Source of the DNA: Yersinia intermedia
GTDB lineage: Bacteria > Pseudomonadota > Gammaproteobacteria > Enterobacterales > Enterobacteriaceae
Direction of reading: 5' to 3'
Length of the DNA: 64,000 nucleotides
Assembly: GCF_900635455.1 (NCBI RefSeq)
Contig: NZ_LR134116.1
Location: 1,116,001-1,180,000 of the forward strand
Shown here: in pieces, positions 15,812-25,059 of the stretch
Position numbering within the stretch: the first letter of the stretch is position 1
Layout of the letters: every line of letters starts with the position of its first letter
Program-made: the position numbers and the translations under genes
The notes under the pieces: model-generated
Told to the model about the DNA's origin: nothing
The model's database searches: none
What the model saw: the letters and a program-made list of their open reading frames with translations, nothing else

Positions 15812-17335
15812 TCAATCCTTATACTGTAGAACTAACCGTTCAATTTCATTTTTTATTAAAGGGTTGTCTATATTTTCTATAAGGTAATGATCTTCTTCAG
15901 TCAAGTTATTATAAGGTATTTTATTAAAGATTTTTTCAATTTTATCTGTTGCAAACTCTCCAATGGTTTTAGTTCCGAAGGATTCATTTAGTAAAATATA
16001 AAGAGGGGATGCAAAACCACTCAAGGCGTTATTTTCAACTGATAGCCTGCTTATAAAATCTTTGGGGACATCTGTCGCTAATAGTGGAGAGTGCGTGGCT
16101 AAAATAAGTTGTAAATGTTTTATCCCTAGAGATACTTTCAGTTTTCCTAGCATTTTGTTCAAACTAGAAATATATTTTCTTTGCCAATCCATGTGCAAAA
16201 AAGCATCCCCTTCATCTATCAACAATAGTATTGATGTAATACCTCTCTCTGAAAGTTTGGTAATAGAATCAGATATGGCACCAATTTGAGCTAAAATAGC
16301 TGTCTGTCCAGAACTCATTTCAGAAAACTCAATTTTAAATATATCATTTAAATTGTATTTTGTTAAAATTTCCTTACCCTCATAAGGTTTTATTTCAAAT
16401 TCAAGTTTTAAAAGTACCTCATTAAATCGTGAATTCCTAGTTATATTATAATCTGCTACCTCATGTTTTAAAAAATAAAATAAGCTATCAATTTTATTTT
16501 CACATTCAAATTGTAATTTGTTTTCTCTGTACTTTCTGTTTAAACGAATATTTAACCCTAAGTATCTGTTTAATAGTGAAACAACTACATTATTATTGAA
16601 CTGCTTCTTTGTGCTTGCCCAATCTATTATGCTGAATATTGAAAAAAGCTTATCCTCACCTATATCGCTATGTACCGTATCGATTAAATGTGCAGAACAA
16701 CTTTCCATGATATGATCAATTTCAGTTTGAATATTTTTATTGTTATTGTATACTCCGGTGTTGTCATTATTAGAATTGTAGTTATTGCTATCTATTTCTT
16801 CTCGTAGCGACAATATATTAGCTAGCCCGTGATTTAACAGTATGCTATCTTTATTAAGATCTTTATTGTCTAAGGCTATATTAAGTATCAATCTTGCAAT
16901 TTTGCTAATATTAGTTGTTCGCATTGCGACAACTTTTGGAGAAATCCCAAAGTCAGATATTAAATCTTCATACCCTATAAGATCAAATACCGTGTTTCTT
17001 CCACTTGGTGCTGGAGATGCATTAATAAACCTATTATTTCTAATATCTAATTTCGGTCTAAATGGTAGAGGAGTAAAGTATATAACACCCCAGTTTTTAA
17101 TTTCAGAATTATCTATTCTCTCGCCACGGGAGTTCCATATATTGCATTCACTTATTAATTGCATGTTGTTTTTAGGGAAAAAATGACTAATTATACTGCA
17201 TAAGCATTTTGTCTTGCCCGAACCATTTATACCTATAAGCAAAGATAATGAATCCATAGAGTAGATGTTAATGTCGCCTACACTAGAGTTTCTTAGTTTT
17301 ATATCGGTGCCATTTGCTGTGATTGAACTAATCAT
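15812..17335 (-). CDS. AAA/ABC-type ATPase, PtuA-like (Septu-type system 1)
   Basis: 507-residue SMC/OLD-like ATPase: Walker A GINGSGKT (35-42), ABC signature MSSGQ (340-344), Walker B LLLIDE (370-375), switch histidine H415 in ATHSP. The ~300 residues between the nucleotide motifs include an Asn-rich run near 183-200. It is the promoter-proximal gene of the pair. It is longer than the second ATPase in this window (393 residues), so the two are not recent duplicates. RloC- or OLD-like ATPases are alternatives, but the HNH partner favours Septu. Confidence 0.72.
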   Translation of the reverse strand: MISSITANGTDIKLRNSSVGDINIYSMDSLSLLIGINGSGKTKCLCSIISHFFPKNNMQLISECNIWNSRGERIDNSEIKNWGVIYFTPLPFRPKLDIRNNRFINASPAPSGRNTVFDLIGYEDLISDFGISPKVVAMRTTNISKIARLILNIALDNKDLNKDSILLNHGLANILSLREEIDSNNYNSNNDNTGVYNNNKNIQTEIDHIMESCSAHLIDTVHSDIGEDKLFSIFSIIDWASTKKQFNNNVVVSLLNRYLGLNIRLNRKYRENKLQFECENKIDSLFYFLKHEVADYNITRNSRFNEVLLKLEFEIKPYEGKEILTKYNLNDIFKIEFSEMSSGQTAILAQIGAISDSITKLSERGITSILLLIDEGDAFLHMDWQRKYISSLNKMLGKLKVSLGIKHLQLILATHSPLLATDVPKDFISRLSVENNALSGFASPLYILLNESFGTKTIGEFATDKIEKIFNKIPYNNLTEEDHYLIENIDNPLIKNEIERLVLQYKD

Positions 17336-17418
17336 GATAGCCTTATATATTTAATTTGATAATTAACAAAAAATATCACGTCTCTTATCTATGTTGCAAT
17401 TCATATTTACTTGTAATT

Positions 17419-18807
17419 TTATGGTCGAAAATTTTGGTTATCCATTTTTATACTTGAAGGTTTAATTTGATTATCTTGAGAAGGGAAATCCAAATTGTTA
17501 GCGGCGTTATATTGTTTTTCTTTAGGATGGCTTGGAAAACTCCTGATCTTATCAGGGGTAGGTCGATAGTCATTGCTGTTAAACCTGACACGTTTTTCAT
17601 GCTCAGAGCGTGAAACATAGATCCCCTGAACCTCATCAAAGACATAGTTTTCAGCAATACGTTTATCATGTTCAGCATCCACGGAAACAGGGGCAGGTTT
17701 CTTCTTAGCCCAGATAAATCTTCCCTTGAAGAATTCAGCTACCAGCAAGGTAAAGCGCTTAAAGATACCTTTCTTCTTAGGTTTAACCTGTTTCTTCTTA
17801 GATTTAACAGGAGCGCGTTTAATTGCTCCGGGTGTTGAAGAGGACAAGGTTTTCAGTTTAGTGCGTGTATGAGGCGTAGGAGCAACCAGAACAGGTTTTT
17901 GCTCTTCTGATGCTGACTGTGAACCTGCATCAGTTAATATAATTTCCACAGGCTCAGGCATATGTGAAACAGTGAAACTGTTTAGGTCTACTACTATCTG
18001 CAGATCTAAATCTTTAAACGTATTGTATGTTGCTGCAGCTTCTTGCTTCATCTCATCACGAACAGCCTGTTCAGCAGCACGTTGTTGTTGAGCTGTTTGA
18101 CTGTTCCATTTAGCACGAGGTATACGTTGCATAGCTGGACGACTGGTTAATGCTGCTTTAGCAATCCATAATGCTTTTTCTTCAACGTCAAATGTGATAG
18201 TGGCATTCTCAAGAGCTTCATCATGCTGGATCTCAATAGAACGGTGGTCAATACGTGCATCACTGCCAGCGGCAGCCAGATAGCTATTAGTAAATGTTGC
18301 CCATGATTCACGCCACTTGATCACGTTTTTCTTGTCATTCCAGCTTCTGTCTTTTTTACCAAAGCCTTCAGCAGTGATCGGTTTTAATGTCAGCATCACA
18401 TGTGCATGGGGGTTTTGGCTATCAAGATCATGAAAAGCGATATCAGCAATCATGCCTTTATCGACAAAGTTCTTCTGACAGTAATCTAAAACCAGTTTTA
18501 TCTTATCTTCATTGTTAATTTCAGTGGGAATAGCGACATCAAAATAGCGAGCTGTTTGACCATTGCTCTGACGCTCATCCTCTTCGACTTTATTCCATAA
18601 GGCTGTTGAGCTTTCGATAATATGAGAAGGAGCAGAAGCAGGGGCTAATATCTGATGATGGAATAAATCAGAACGGTGGCTAAAATCGTAGGTATTGCCA
18701 GTGCGATCATCTGTGATTCTGCAACGTGTATGGTAGGCAGCTTTCCTACAGGAAGACATACCCTCCGAGCGTTTCACAATTTTAAACTCCAGATGAAATA
18801 TTGCCAT
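17419..18807 (-). CDS. mobA: MobA/MobL-family relaxase (MOBQ)
   Basis: Nicks the transfer origin and pilots single-stranded DNA to a recipient. The N-terminal relaxase domain has candidate catalytic Tyr25 in RKAAYHTR and the HUH motif FHDLDSQNPHAHVML (H126, H134, H136). The C-terminal ~250 residues are basic and low-complexity (KSKKKQVKPKKKG near 345), lacking the primase seen fused in RSF1010 MobA. A candidate oriT lies 145-180 bp upstream. No coupling protein or type IV secretion genes are in the window, so mobilization would use a helper. Confidence 0.85.
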   Translation of the reverse strand: MAIFHLEFKIVKRSEGMSSCRKAAYHTRCRITDDRTGNTYDFSHRSDLFHHQILAPASAPSHIIESSTALWNKVEEDERQSNGQTARYFDVAIPTEINNEDKIKLVLDYCQKNFVDKGMIADIAFHDLDSQNPHAHVMLTLKPITAEGFGKKDRSWNDKKNVIKWRESWATFTNSYLAAAGSDARIDHRSIEIQHDEALENATITFDVEEKALWIAKAALTSRPAMQRIPRAKWNSQTAQQQRAAEQAVRDEMKQEAAATYNTFKDLDLQIVVDLNSFTVSHMPEPVEIILTDAGSQSASEEQKPVLVAPTPHTRTKLKTLSSSTPGAIKRAPVKSKKKQVKPKKKGIFKRFTLLVAEFFKGRFIWAKKKPAPVSVDAEHDKRIAENYVFDEVQGIYVSRSEHEKRVRFNSNDYRPTPDKIRSFPSHPKEKQYNAANNLDFPSQDNQIKPSSIKMDNQNFRP

Positions 18808-18951
18808 ATAATAAAAGACCTTAATATAATAAAAACTATCAACTAAACATCAACGCTCACCATGCTGGTTTTAGTTTTTCGCAAGAAAAACTCAGAGGTT
18901 GACGTTGAACTTTATTTTGCTTTTAGCCTGCGGCAGCAACCGTCGGTAGAC

Positions 18952-18986
18952 CCCACACGCTGCGTAGCAGTGTATAAGTGGGCATT
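18952..18986. other. Candidate origin of transfer (oriT)
   Basis: An imperfect hairpin (CACGCTGC/GCAGTG) is followed directly by ATAAGTGGGCAT, which resembles the RSF1010-family nic region TAAGTGCGCCCT. A second perfect stem AGTTTTTC-GCAA-GAAAAACT lies 70 bases closer to mobA (about 18872-18891). Position upstream of a MOBQ relaxase fits. Nicking is not shown. Confidence 0.4.
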
Positions 18987-19189
18987 GCTTTATTTTTATA
19001 TCTCCTAAAGGAGCTAAAAATAACGACAATGTTTTAAGTTTCTCTATATTATTAATAATAACGCTAGTTTTACAGACTGTGAAATTAACGGGGCTAGAAT
19101 CGGATGGATGGCTGAGGTTGCATAGTTGTATTGAATATATTGGTTTTAGAGAGCGCCCGTAAGGGCAAAAAGAGTTTTTCGCTCCCGCC

Positions 19190-19350
19190 GTAAGGCGGGA
19201 AAGCTGAATTAAGATAGAATAGTGAAAATAAAAATTACTTTTACGTGTTGCACATTTCACAGGTTAAGAACTGAAATCAGAATCAAAAGAAAACAGGTGA
19301 AATTGCTTTCATTGATTTGATAAAATAAGTAACGCGGAGAGTATTAAATA
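19190..19350 (+). repeat. Leader repeat, copy 1 (upstream of traD-like gene 1)
   Basis: Contains GTTGCACATTTCACAGGTTA (19247-19266) and a closing AAGTAACGCGGAGAGTATTAAAT-like block ending at 19349. Both recur with few changes at 25509-25528 and 25588-25610. Each copy precedes mobilization-type genes, and each follows GTAAGG-loop hairpins. Confidence 0.55.
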
Positions 19351-19427
19351 TTTTGAGTTAGTGATTGCACTCACTTGTGTTGCACAATTTTACTTTGAGC
19401 TTACTAGTATCTTATTTTTAAAACCAA

Positions 19428-19515
19428 AACACCATTTTTTGGATGAATCCCATCGTTGACAGGGCAAGCCTGTTCAGCAACTGATTGTCTGGAACAATCA
19501 TCTCGCGCTGCGTAG
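19428..19515. other. Three-hairpin structured element, copy B
   Basis: Same order as 12395-12480: GGAT/ATCC, then CAGG-GCAAG-CCTG, then TGATTGT/ACAATCA, ending GCGCTGC. The middle stem differs from copy A on both sides while staying paired. It lies about 100 bp before traD-like gene 1. Confidence 0.5.
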
Positions 19516-19616
19516 TTTAATTTGAAATGAACAGCATTCAACTTTCTGCCTATGGTTTGACCTTTCCCTTTTTTAATTGTATTTCATGTTTTTAACAAAT
19601 TAAAGGGAAAGTAATT

Positions 19617-19927
19617 ATGAATGTGGATGATAAAAACAGAGAGCCAAGAATAGAAAAAAAATTAAACAAAAAATAGCTTCGGCACAGATGCATCTGAATC
19701 GACTTAAGTGCAAAGAAAAATCTCTGACCAAGAGTGCTGAAACACGTCTGAAGATTATTTTAGGGGCAGAAGTGGCTAAAGCTATTGGCTGTAAAGTAGA
19801 AGATGTCGATAAGGAGTTTGTATTGGGAATGTTATTACAGGCTTCGAATATTAATGTGGAGGCTAAAGCAAGAATTAAGTTGCGAGGAAAAAGATTTCTT
19901 GAGGATATGGTGGGAAGGCAGGAATAA
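19617..19927 (+). CDS. TraD-like mobilization protein, frames joined at A8 slippery site
   Basis: Small basic protein (IKQKIASAQMHLNRLK ... RLKIILGAEVAKAIGC) of the TraD/MobC-like accessory family that accompanies MOBQ relaxases. The start at 19617 has an AAGGGAAAG site, but its frame stops after 19 codons. At 19654-19661 a G-A8 run gives in-phase A_AAA_AAA; a -1 slip continues at IKQKIASAQ, which aligns exactly with IKQQIASAQ in the intact paralogue at 26850. Without the slip only the 79-residue part from ATG 19688 could be made. Confidence 0.6.
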
Positions 19928-20097
19928 TATACTCATAAAAGCGATGTGGGATAAATATTTTTTGATCCTACAGATTTTTATGGGAGATTAAATTTATCCA
20001 GAGTAAGCGATTATGATAATCATTTATTTAAATAGTTAAATATATTTGACAATCGATGTTTAATATTATATTTAATAAGTGTTCCTTGCGAATATTC

Positions 20098-20240
20098 ACT
20101 TCAACGAAGTGTCTGATTGCCCCATATATGGGGAGTGGTTTACAGTCCAATGGGCTGATTGAGTTGCCCCAAGTATGGGGATATGTACTCTACCCAACGG
20201 GTAGTTCCCTTCAAGGGAAAAGAAAAAGCCGAAAGGCTCT
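20098..20240. repeat. Array of seven consecutive short hairpins
   Basis: Seven perfect or near-perfect stems follow each other: ACTTC/GAAGT, CCCC/GGGG (20120-20133), CAGTCC/GGGCTG, CCCC/GGGG (20167-20180), CTACCC/GGGTAG, TTCCCTT/AAGGGAA and AGCC/GGCT with a U-rich end. The last could terminate transcription of the traD-like gene. A degenerate version lies at 29120-29235. Confidence 0.6.
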
Positions 20241-20270
20241 TTTCTTATTGTAGTATTTATATTTTATGAT

Positions 20271-21320
20271 TTATCTGGTGACCGTGCTTTTATAATTGGC
20301 GATAATTACACTTCTGGAGTGTAGACAGTTATTATAGTTTTCCACTTGTAGCGTCATAGTCTTATGATCGGGGAAGAATTGAACTACTCGATCAGATCTA
20401 AAAACACGTGGAGAAAGTGGATTTTTTGCATAGGGATTGTGAAATATCATCAAACCGTCCAGAATGTTTTCATTATATTCTGAGGGCTTACATATTATAC
20501 CCTTCGGTTTACCTTCTGGTGGAACTGCCCAAACTGAGCTGATTTGACCATTTGGATTGTTTTTATTCGCTAATGCAACAACCTTACCCCAAGTTGCGTT
20601 GCAATTAAAAATGATGGCACTAATATTCTCGTACTGCTCATCACAAAAAAATCCGAGCGGCACTTCCGCGCCATTATCTTTGATAATATAATCTAAATGT
20701 TGATTTGGAGGTCCTTCAGGATATAACTCTGGATTATCTAAATAAACATCTTCATTTACGTAATCACTATATAGCACAGCTCTGATTGCACGATCATACT
20801 GCAAGTTAAAAAATGGCTGTTCAAATGGTGCTACGGCTAAAACAAATGCTTTACCTTTAACATGACTCAATTTCGAATAGAGGCTATTATATTTCTTGTC
20901 TTTTTGTGTTATAGCACTACTGAGTCTTATAATAGCTTCTCGGTTCAACTCACCAAACCGTTTTAACTTTATCATCTCTTCTGGTGTGTATTTTTTCTCC
21001 CACTCAGGTGTTTTATCTTTTGCCGCATTTGCTGTTGTAGCCTCAATAATTATTTGAGCATCAGGGATATAAAAATCAGGTGAGGAAAAAGTAAAGTCGA
21101 CATTTAAATTATAATGCTTTATAGCTGCATGTATATATACTTCCCAAAAGGTTGAGTTGAATGATGTTTGAAATTCTTTTACTATTTTGTTATCTCGGTC
21201 AACAAATCCTTCAGCCCATTGATTAAAAAGCGCTTGAGACATCTTATCATTTTTTAATAATACTCTTTTAAAATTCTCATGGAATTTATCTTCGTTTACT
21301 ACAGGTGAGAAAAAATCCAT
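20271..21320 (-). CDS. Hypothetical protein with degenerate PD-(D/E)XK-like core
   Basis: 349 residues. A possible nuclease core is visible: E60 in a helix (STFWEVYIHAA), then SSPDFYI with D82, and IIIEATTAN with E93, but Thr95 stands where an active enzyme usually has Lys. It therefore may bind rather than cut nucleic acid. It resembles proteins often annotated vaguely as glycosaminoglycan attachment proteins in bacterial accessory islands. It follows the membrane-protein gene by 20 bp and likely forms a two-gene cargo operon. Confidence 0.55.
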   Translation of the reverse strand: MDFFSPVVNEDKFHENFKRVLLKNDKMSQALFNQWAEGFVDRDNKIVKEFQTSFNSTFWEVYIHAAIKHYNLNVDFTFSSPDFYIPDAQIIIEATTANAAKDKTPEWEKKYTPEEMIKLKRFGELNREAIIRLSSAITQKDKKYNSLYSKLSHVKGKAFVLAVAPFEQPFFNLQYDRAIRAVLYSDYVNEDVYLDNPELYPEGPPNQHLDYIIKDNGAEVPLGFFCDEQYENISAIIFNCNATWGKVVALANKNNPNGQISSVWAVPPEGKPKGIICKPSEYNENILDGLMIFHNPYAKNPLSPRVFRSDRVVQFFPDHKTMTLQVENYNNCLHSRSVIIANYKSTVTR

Positions 21321-21340
21321 AAAAGGTCCTTGTAATTATA

Positions 21341-22102
21341 TTAGTTAGGGTTGCAATCGAGATAGACTATTTTCTCTTTTGCCCATAGCTCTTGTGTATT
21401 TTTCACGCCATTAAACTGAAGTATTGCAGAAGGGTATCCAAATGTATTTTTTACAGTTTCTTTTAGTTTTTCGTCAACAACTCCAACATTCAATGGGCAT
21501 CCATAACCCTTCATTCTTTCATTTGCCTGATTCATTAATGAAATGTCAGAGTTTTTATCTATTATCCCATGATGTCGAAGGGTATTGTATCCTGTGAAAG
21601 TTAATATTGAGATTGCAAATAAGATAGAAAAAATCACTCCGAAAGTTAATGGTGGGTATTTTCGACAAAACCCAACAAACTCTCTCGATTTACTTAGCTC
21701 TTGGTTGTCAATTATTATTTGTGGTTTTTTGAAAGAAGATATGAAATCTAAGGATGGAAAGAATGTTATTCTCAGAGATTCTTTGGGATCTAATTTTTGA
21801 AATGTGAGTTCATATGTTTTTGGGTCGTAACTGTATTTTATAATACGGTGTGTTTTATTTGTTCTCACTATTGGGGCATAGGATAAAGGTGCCGTAAGAT
21901 TAATCCTTATATTATCTAATACTCTTCCAGATAGATTTTCCACCCATACTTGAGAGGTGAAAAATCCTTCTATTTCTGCTTTATCATGTAATTCGGGCGG
22001 CAACAAACTTGGCATCGGTGCTTCGTATTGAATGTTTACTGCCTCTGGGGCATCTTTGCTTAACGAGTAAAGGAATGTGAAAAAAGAGAGAGGGTTTATC
22101 AA
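21341..22102 (-). CDS. Hypothetical single-pass membrane protein
   Basis: 253 residues: an N-terminal ~145-residue beta-rich domain (VWVENLSGRVLDNIRINLT, then ESLRITFFPSL), one strong transmembrane segment at 152-172 (FGVIFSILFAISILTF), and a ~75-residue tail with two Cys. The first half resembles an immunoglobulin-like sensor domain. It is upstream partner of the degenerate nuclease-like gene. Topology and function are not determinable here. Confidence 0.55.
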   Translation of the reverse strand: MINPLSFFTFLYSLSKDAPEAVNIQYEAPMPSLLPPELHDKAEIEGFFTSQVWVENLSGRVLDNIRINLTAPLSYAPIVRTNKTHRIIKYSYDPKTYELTFQKLDPKESLRITFFPSLDFISSFKKPQIIIDNQELSKSREFVGFCRKYPPLTFGVIFSILFAISILTFTGYNTLRHHGIIDKNSDISLMNQANERMKGYGCPLNVGVVDEKLKETVKNTFGYPSAILQFNGVKNTQELWAKEKIVYLDCNPN

Positions 22103-22189
22103 TGTTGAAAATCCTATTCTATTGATTAACTTTATGTAGATACTTCTGTCAGTATCTCATCCCTCTAAGAAGAATCAACCATTCTTGGT

Positions 22190-22444
22190 TGCAATCGCTA
22201 TATTTTTTTAGCAAATTAAAACGACCTGACCATACTATTGCTGTTAGCATCAAGGAAATCAGCCCACCACTGGAGCATCAAGCGGCGCTTTGTTGGTATA
22301 TGCTGCACGGACGCTGTTGCTTTCCTTGTGGCTCATCTGAAGCTCAACAGCATCTTCTGACCATAAACCTGACTCAATTAAGGCAATACAAGCCTTAGAG
22401 CGGAAACCATGATCACAAACTTCTCTTTTGGTGTCATAGCCCAT
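22190..22444 (-). pseudogene. CP4/P4-type integrase, C-terminal remnant 1
   Basis: Codes CDHGFRSKACIALIESGLW, then SEDAVELQMSHKESNSVRAAY, the catalytic end of a P4-type integrase. A frameshift and small deletion follow, after which MLQWWADFLDAN resumes. Everything upstream of the HGFR motif is missing. Confidence 0.75.
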
Positions 22445-22589
22445 TAACTAAACGCGTTGTTGATGGTGTTTTCACTCATCATTAACGGCTCTCAGAGCAC
22501 AATGCATTGATTTTGTTGTTACAGATTTGGACATTTATTGCTCATACAATATAATGATGAGTCATACATCAATGCAACACGCTTAGGCC

Positions 22590-22690
22590 ATATTTGCCAG
22601 CTGATAAGCAAACGCATGTTCAATATCTCCATGCGGGTAGTGGCCGCTTCGCCAGCCCAATTACGAAAGTTGTTCTTTTAGCGGGGCAGG
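22590..22690 (-). pseudogene. Second-type integrase, C-terminal remnant 2
   Basis: Codes NFRNWAGEA and, after a frameshift, YPHGDIEHAFAYQLANMA, the region around the tyrosine of a different integrase lineage. A related remnant in the same orientation lies at 25060-25240. The 300 bases from 22690 to the next gene show nothing else. Confidence 0.65.
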
Positions 22691-22992
22691 GAGCACAAAG
22701 TTATTGTTCTTAAAGCGTGGTAAATCCTTTAACAAGACAACAGCAGTATCAGACAGGGAAACTTTATCTCTTGTAAGGCACCACTGTGTCCTAGAAGACA
22801 TTCTTTGAGCTGTTGTTGTAACGATTTTTTGCCTTCTTAGCGATATCTTAGGTTAGAATTGGTATATGTTGATAGTAGGCGTTAAGTATTCTTGAGAAAT
22901 ATGGAGTTAGCTGTTAACTAAATGTTTTAATGTGTGATTATTATTTGCCAAGGCAATATTAGTATTTTAGTTTTTATAAAGTAGGTGTTTAA

Positions 22993-24174
22993 ATGAAAAT
23001 ACAAAAAATTGATATAAAAGATATTGGTGGTATAAAAAGAGCTATTATAGACTTTGATGAATACATGAATATTATTTGTGGTCCAAATGGAATAGGGAAA
23101 ACTACAATTTTAGACTCTGTGGCACATAGCTTTATTTCTACAAACAGCAATGTCCTCAAAAGACATGCCCAATCTACTAATGGTCAGATAAATATTGTTT
23201 TAAATGATTGCGATAGCATCAAAGAAAGCAATATTTCTTTTGAGAAATTTGATCCTGAGGATCACTCTTATATTAATGGATTGGGTCAAGCAGGAAGGAA
23301 AGTAATTTATTTGAATATCTCTAGGATGTTCAAGTATGTATCTTTATCTAATATTTCTAAAGATGAGGAAAGACAAGAACATAGCATATATTCACTTTTG
23401 ACAAATGGGATTTCGGTTGCGGATATGAAAAATTGGTTCGCAAAACGCTGTCTTTTCGTTAATACTCCAGATGCTTTGAGTGATAATAACAAAATTAATT
23501 TGGAGTTGGCAAAAAAATGTTTTTCATTGCTCAATGTTGAATATAGTTTTTCTCGTGTGGATGCGAAAAAATTCGATGTCTTCGTATGTACTCCAAATGG
23601 AGAAATTTGGTACGAATATCTATCCTCAGGATTTAAATCATGTCTGAGTATTTTATTCGGCATTATCAAAGAGATTGAGCTGAGAATGTCAGATGATGAT
23701 TGTTTAGCGCAAGATTTTGATGGCATTGTGTTAATCGATGAATTAGAAATGCATCTTCATCCTGAATGGCAATCCAAAATTGTTTCTGTTTTGCGAAATA
23801 CATTCCCTGCAACACAATTCATAGTTACTACTCATAGTCCTCATGTTATACAAAATGCAGAGCCTAATCAAATAATTGCATTAGGGACCGATAGTAATGG
23901 ATTTACTTATGTCAGAGAACTTCCAAGTAATGAATTTGGTTATACTGGATGGACATTAGACGAGGTTCTTAAAGATGTAATGGGAATGGAAGATACCAGA
24001 AGCCAGAAATTAAAAAATATGCTTGCTGAATTTGACAAAGCCATTGATGAAGAAAATAAAATTGAAGCAGAAAGTATTTATAGAGAATTAGATATGGCAC
24101 TTCATCCATCAAATGTACTTAGAAAAATGCTTAGCATTGACCTTTCCTCAATAAGCGAGGAGGTTGAAAAGTAA
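22993..24174 (+). CDS. AAA/ABC-type ATPase, PtuA-like (Septu-type system 2)
   Basis: 393-residue ATPase: Walker A GPNGIGKT (30-37), signature LSSGF (210-214), Walker B IVLIDE (245-250) followed by LEMHLHPEWQ, and the switch histidine in TTHSPHVI (H281). This is the usual PtuA size. Its stop is followed with no gap by the HNH gene, so the two are made together. It shares only the general ATPase motifs with the first system's ATPase. Confidence 0.78.
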   Translation: MKIQKIDIKDIGGIKRAIIDFDEYMNIICGPNGIGKTTILDSVAHSFISTNSNVLKRHAQSTNGQINIVLNDCDSIKESNISFEKFDPEDHSYINGLGQAGRKVIYLNISRMFKYVSLSNISKDEERQEHSIYSLLTNGISVADMKNWFAKRCLFVNTPDALSDNNKINLELAKKCFSLLNVEYSFSRVDAKKFDVFVCTPNGEIWYEYLSSGFKSCLSILFGIIKEIELRMSDDDCLAQDFDGIVLIDELEMHLHPEWQSKIVSVLRNTFPATQFIVTTHSPHVIQNAEPNQIIALGTDSNGFTYVRELPSNEFGYTGWTLDEVLKDVMGMEDTRSQKLKNMLAEFDKAIDEENKIEAESIYRELDMALHPSNVLRKMLSIDLSSISEEVEK

Positions 24175-24921
24175 ATGATTAAGCTGGAAAGAAACTTTAC
24201 ACCTCTATTCTTTTCTCCGCAGAATGTTAGTCGTTTAACTGAAAGATTTAAGAATAATGGTTCACATGTATGGCATCATGATGATGTAAAAAATTCGTTG
24301 ATGGAAATAAGTGATAAAAAATGTGCGTATTGTGAGGTAAAACTTGGTGAAAAAAGTACTTACCATGAGGTAGAGCATTTTAAGGATAAGAATGATTACC
24401 CCGATGATGTAATAGAGTGGAATAATCTATTACCCTCATGTCGTCATTGTAATAGTTCGAAAGGGACTCATGATGTTGTCCATGAACCAATAATTAATCC
24501 TTTCAATGATATCCCAGCAGAATATTTTTATATTAAAAATTTTAGAGTAAAAGGAAAAAATGGAATTGGCACTTTGACTATAGATGTTTTAAATCTTAAT
24601 GATAGAGAACATTTAGTAAAACCACGGTGTGAAACAGGAACTATAATTTCGGAAAAACTAGAGGATTCTGTGGTTTTATTTGAGGAGTATATTTCAAATC
24701 CAACAAATCAGAAGAAGAGAAAATTAATCGGTACTGTTAGAGGTATACTGAATGAATGTCAAAAAAGTGCAATATTTTCGGCAGTATCGGCGACAATATT
24801 ACATACAAGTGAAGACTATCTAATTATACGAGATATTATGAAGGCTAATAATTTATGGGATGAAGATATGGAGCAACTTCATCTCATGTCAAGAAGTATA
24901 AAATTACCGACTAAAGCCTAA
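24175..24921 (+). CDS. HNH endonuclease, PtuB-like (Septu-type system 2)
   Basis: 248-residue HNH protein: C50-x2-C53 in KKCAYCEVKL, E67-H68 in HEVEHFKDK, C89-x2-C92 in PSCRHCNSSKGTH. This is the TIGR02646/PtuB pattern also seen in retron Ec78 and Septu effectors. No reverse transcriptase or retron RNA is evident nearby, so a stand-alone Septu system is the better reading. The pair is flanked on both sides by integrase 3'-end scars. Confidence 0.78.
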   Translation: MIKLERNFTPLFFSPQNVSRLTERFKNNGSHVWHHDDVKNSLMEISDKKCAYCEVKLGEKSTYHEVEHFKDKNDYPDDVIEWNNLLPSCRHCNSSKGTHDVVHEPIINPFNDIPAEYFYIKNFRVKGKNGIGTLTIDVLNLNDREHLVKPRCETGTIISEKLEDSVVLFEEYISNPTNQKKRKLIGTVRGILNECQKSAIFSAVSATILHTSEDYLIIRDIMKANNLWDEDMEQLHLMSRSIKLPTKA

Positions 24922-24929
24922 TATAGCTG

Positions 24930-24955
24930 ATGCCGTTTACTCACATATACGGCAT
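24930..24955 (+). terminator. Terminator after Septu-type system 2
   Basis: ATGCCGT (24930) pairs with ACGGCAT (24949) a few bases after the HNH stop, followed by a short T-rich stretch. Confidence 0.5.
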
Positions 24956-25059
24956 TAGTTTCTACATGTTATTTACATACTTCGATTATCCGTTTCTGAC
25001 TAAGAAAGTATCAACCTGTCACGACAATCAACACCACTCAGTAAGGCACGTAAGCAGCG

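Noticed and set aside
17448..17678. Separate small gene inside the relaxase 3' end
   Set aside because: Out-of-frame overlap with mobA, no ribosome site and no sensible composition.
20098..20240. CRISPR array
   Set aside because: Repeated hairpins differ in sequence, spacing is irregular and no cas genes are present.
22993..24921. Retron Ec78-type system (RT plus PtuAB)
   Set aside because: No reverse transcriptase and no msr-msd structure nearby; the ATPase-HNH pair stands alone.
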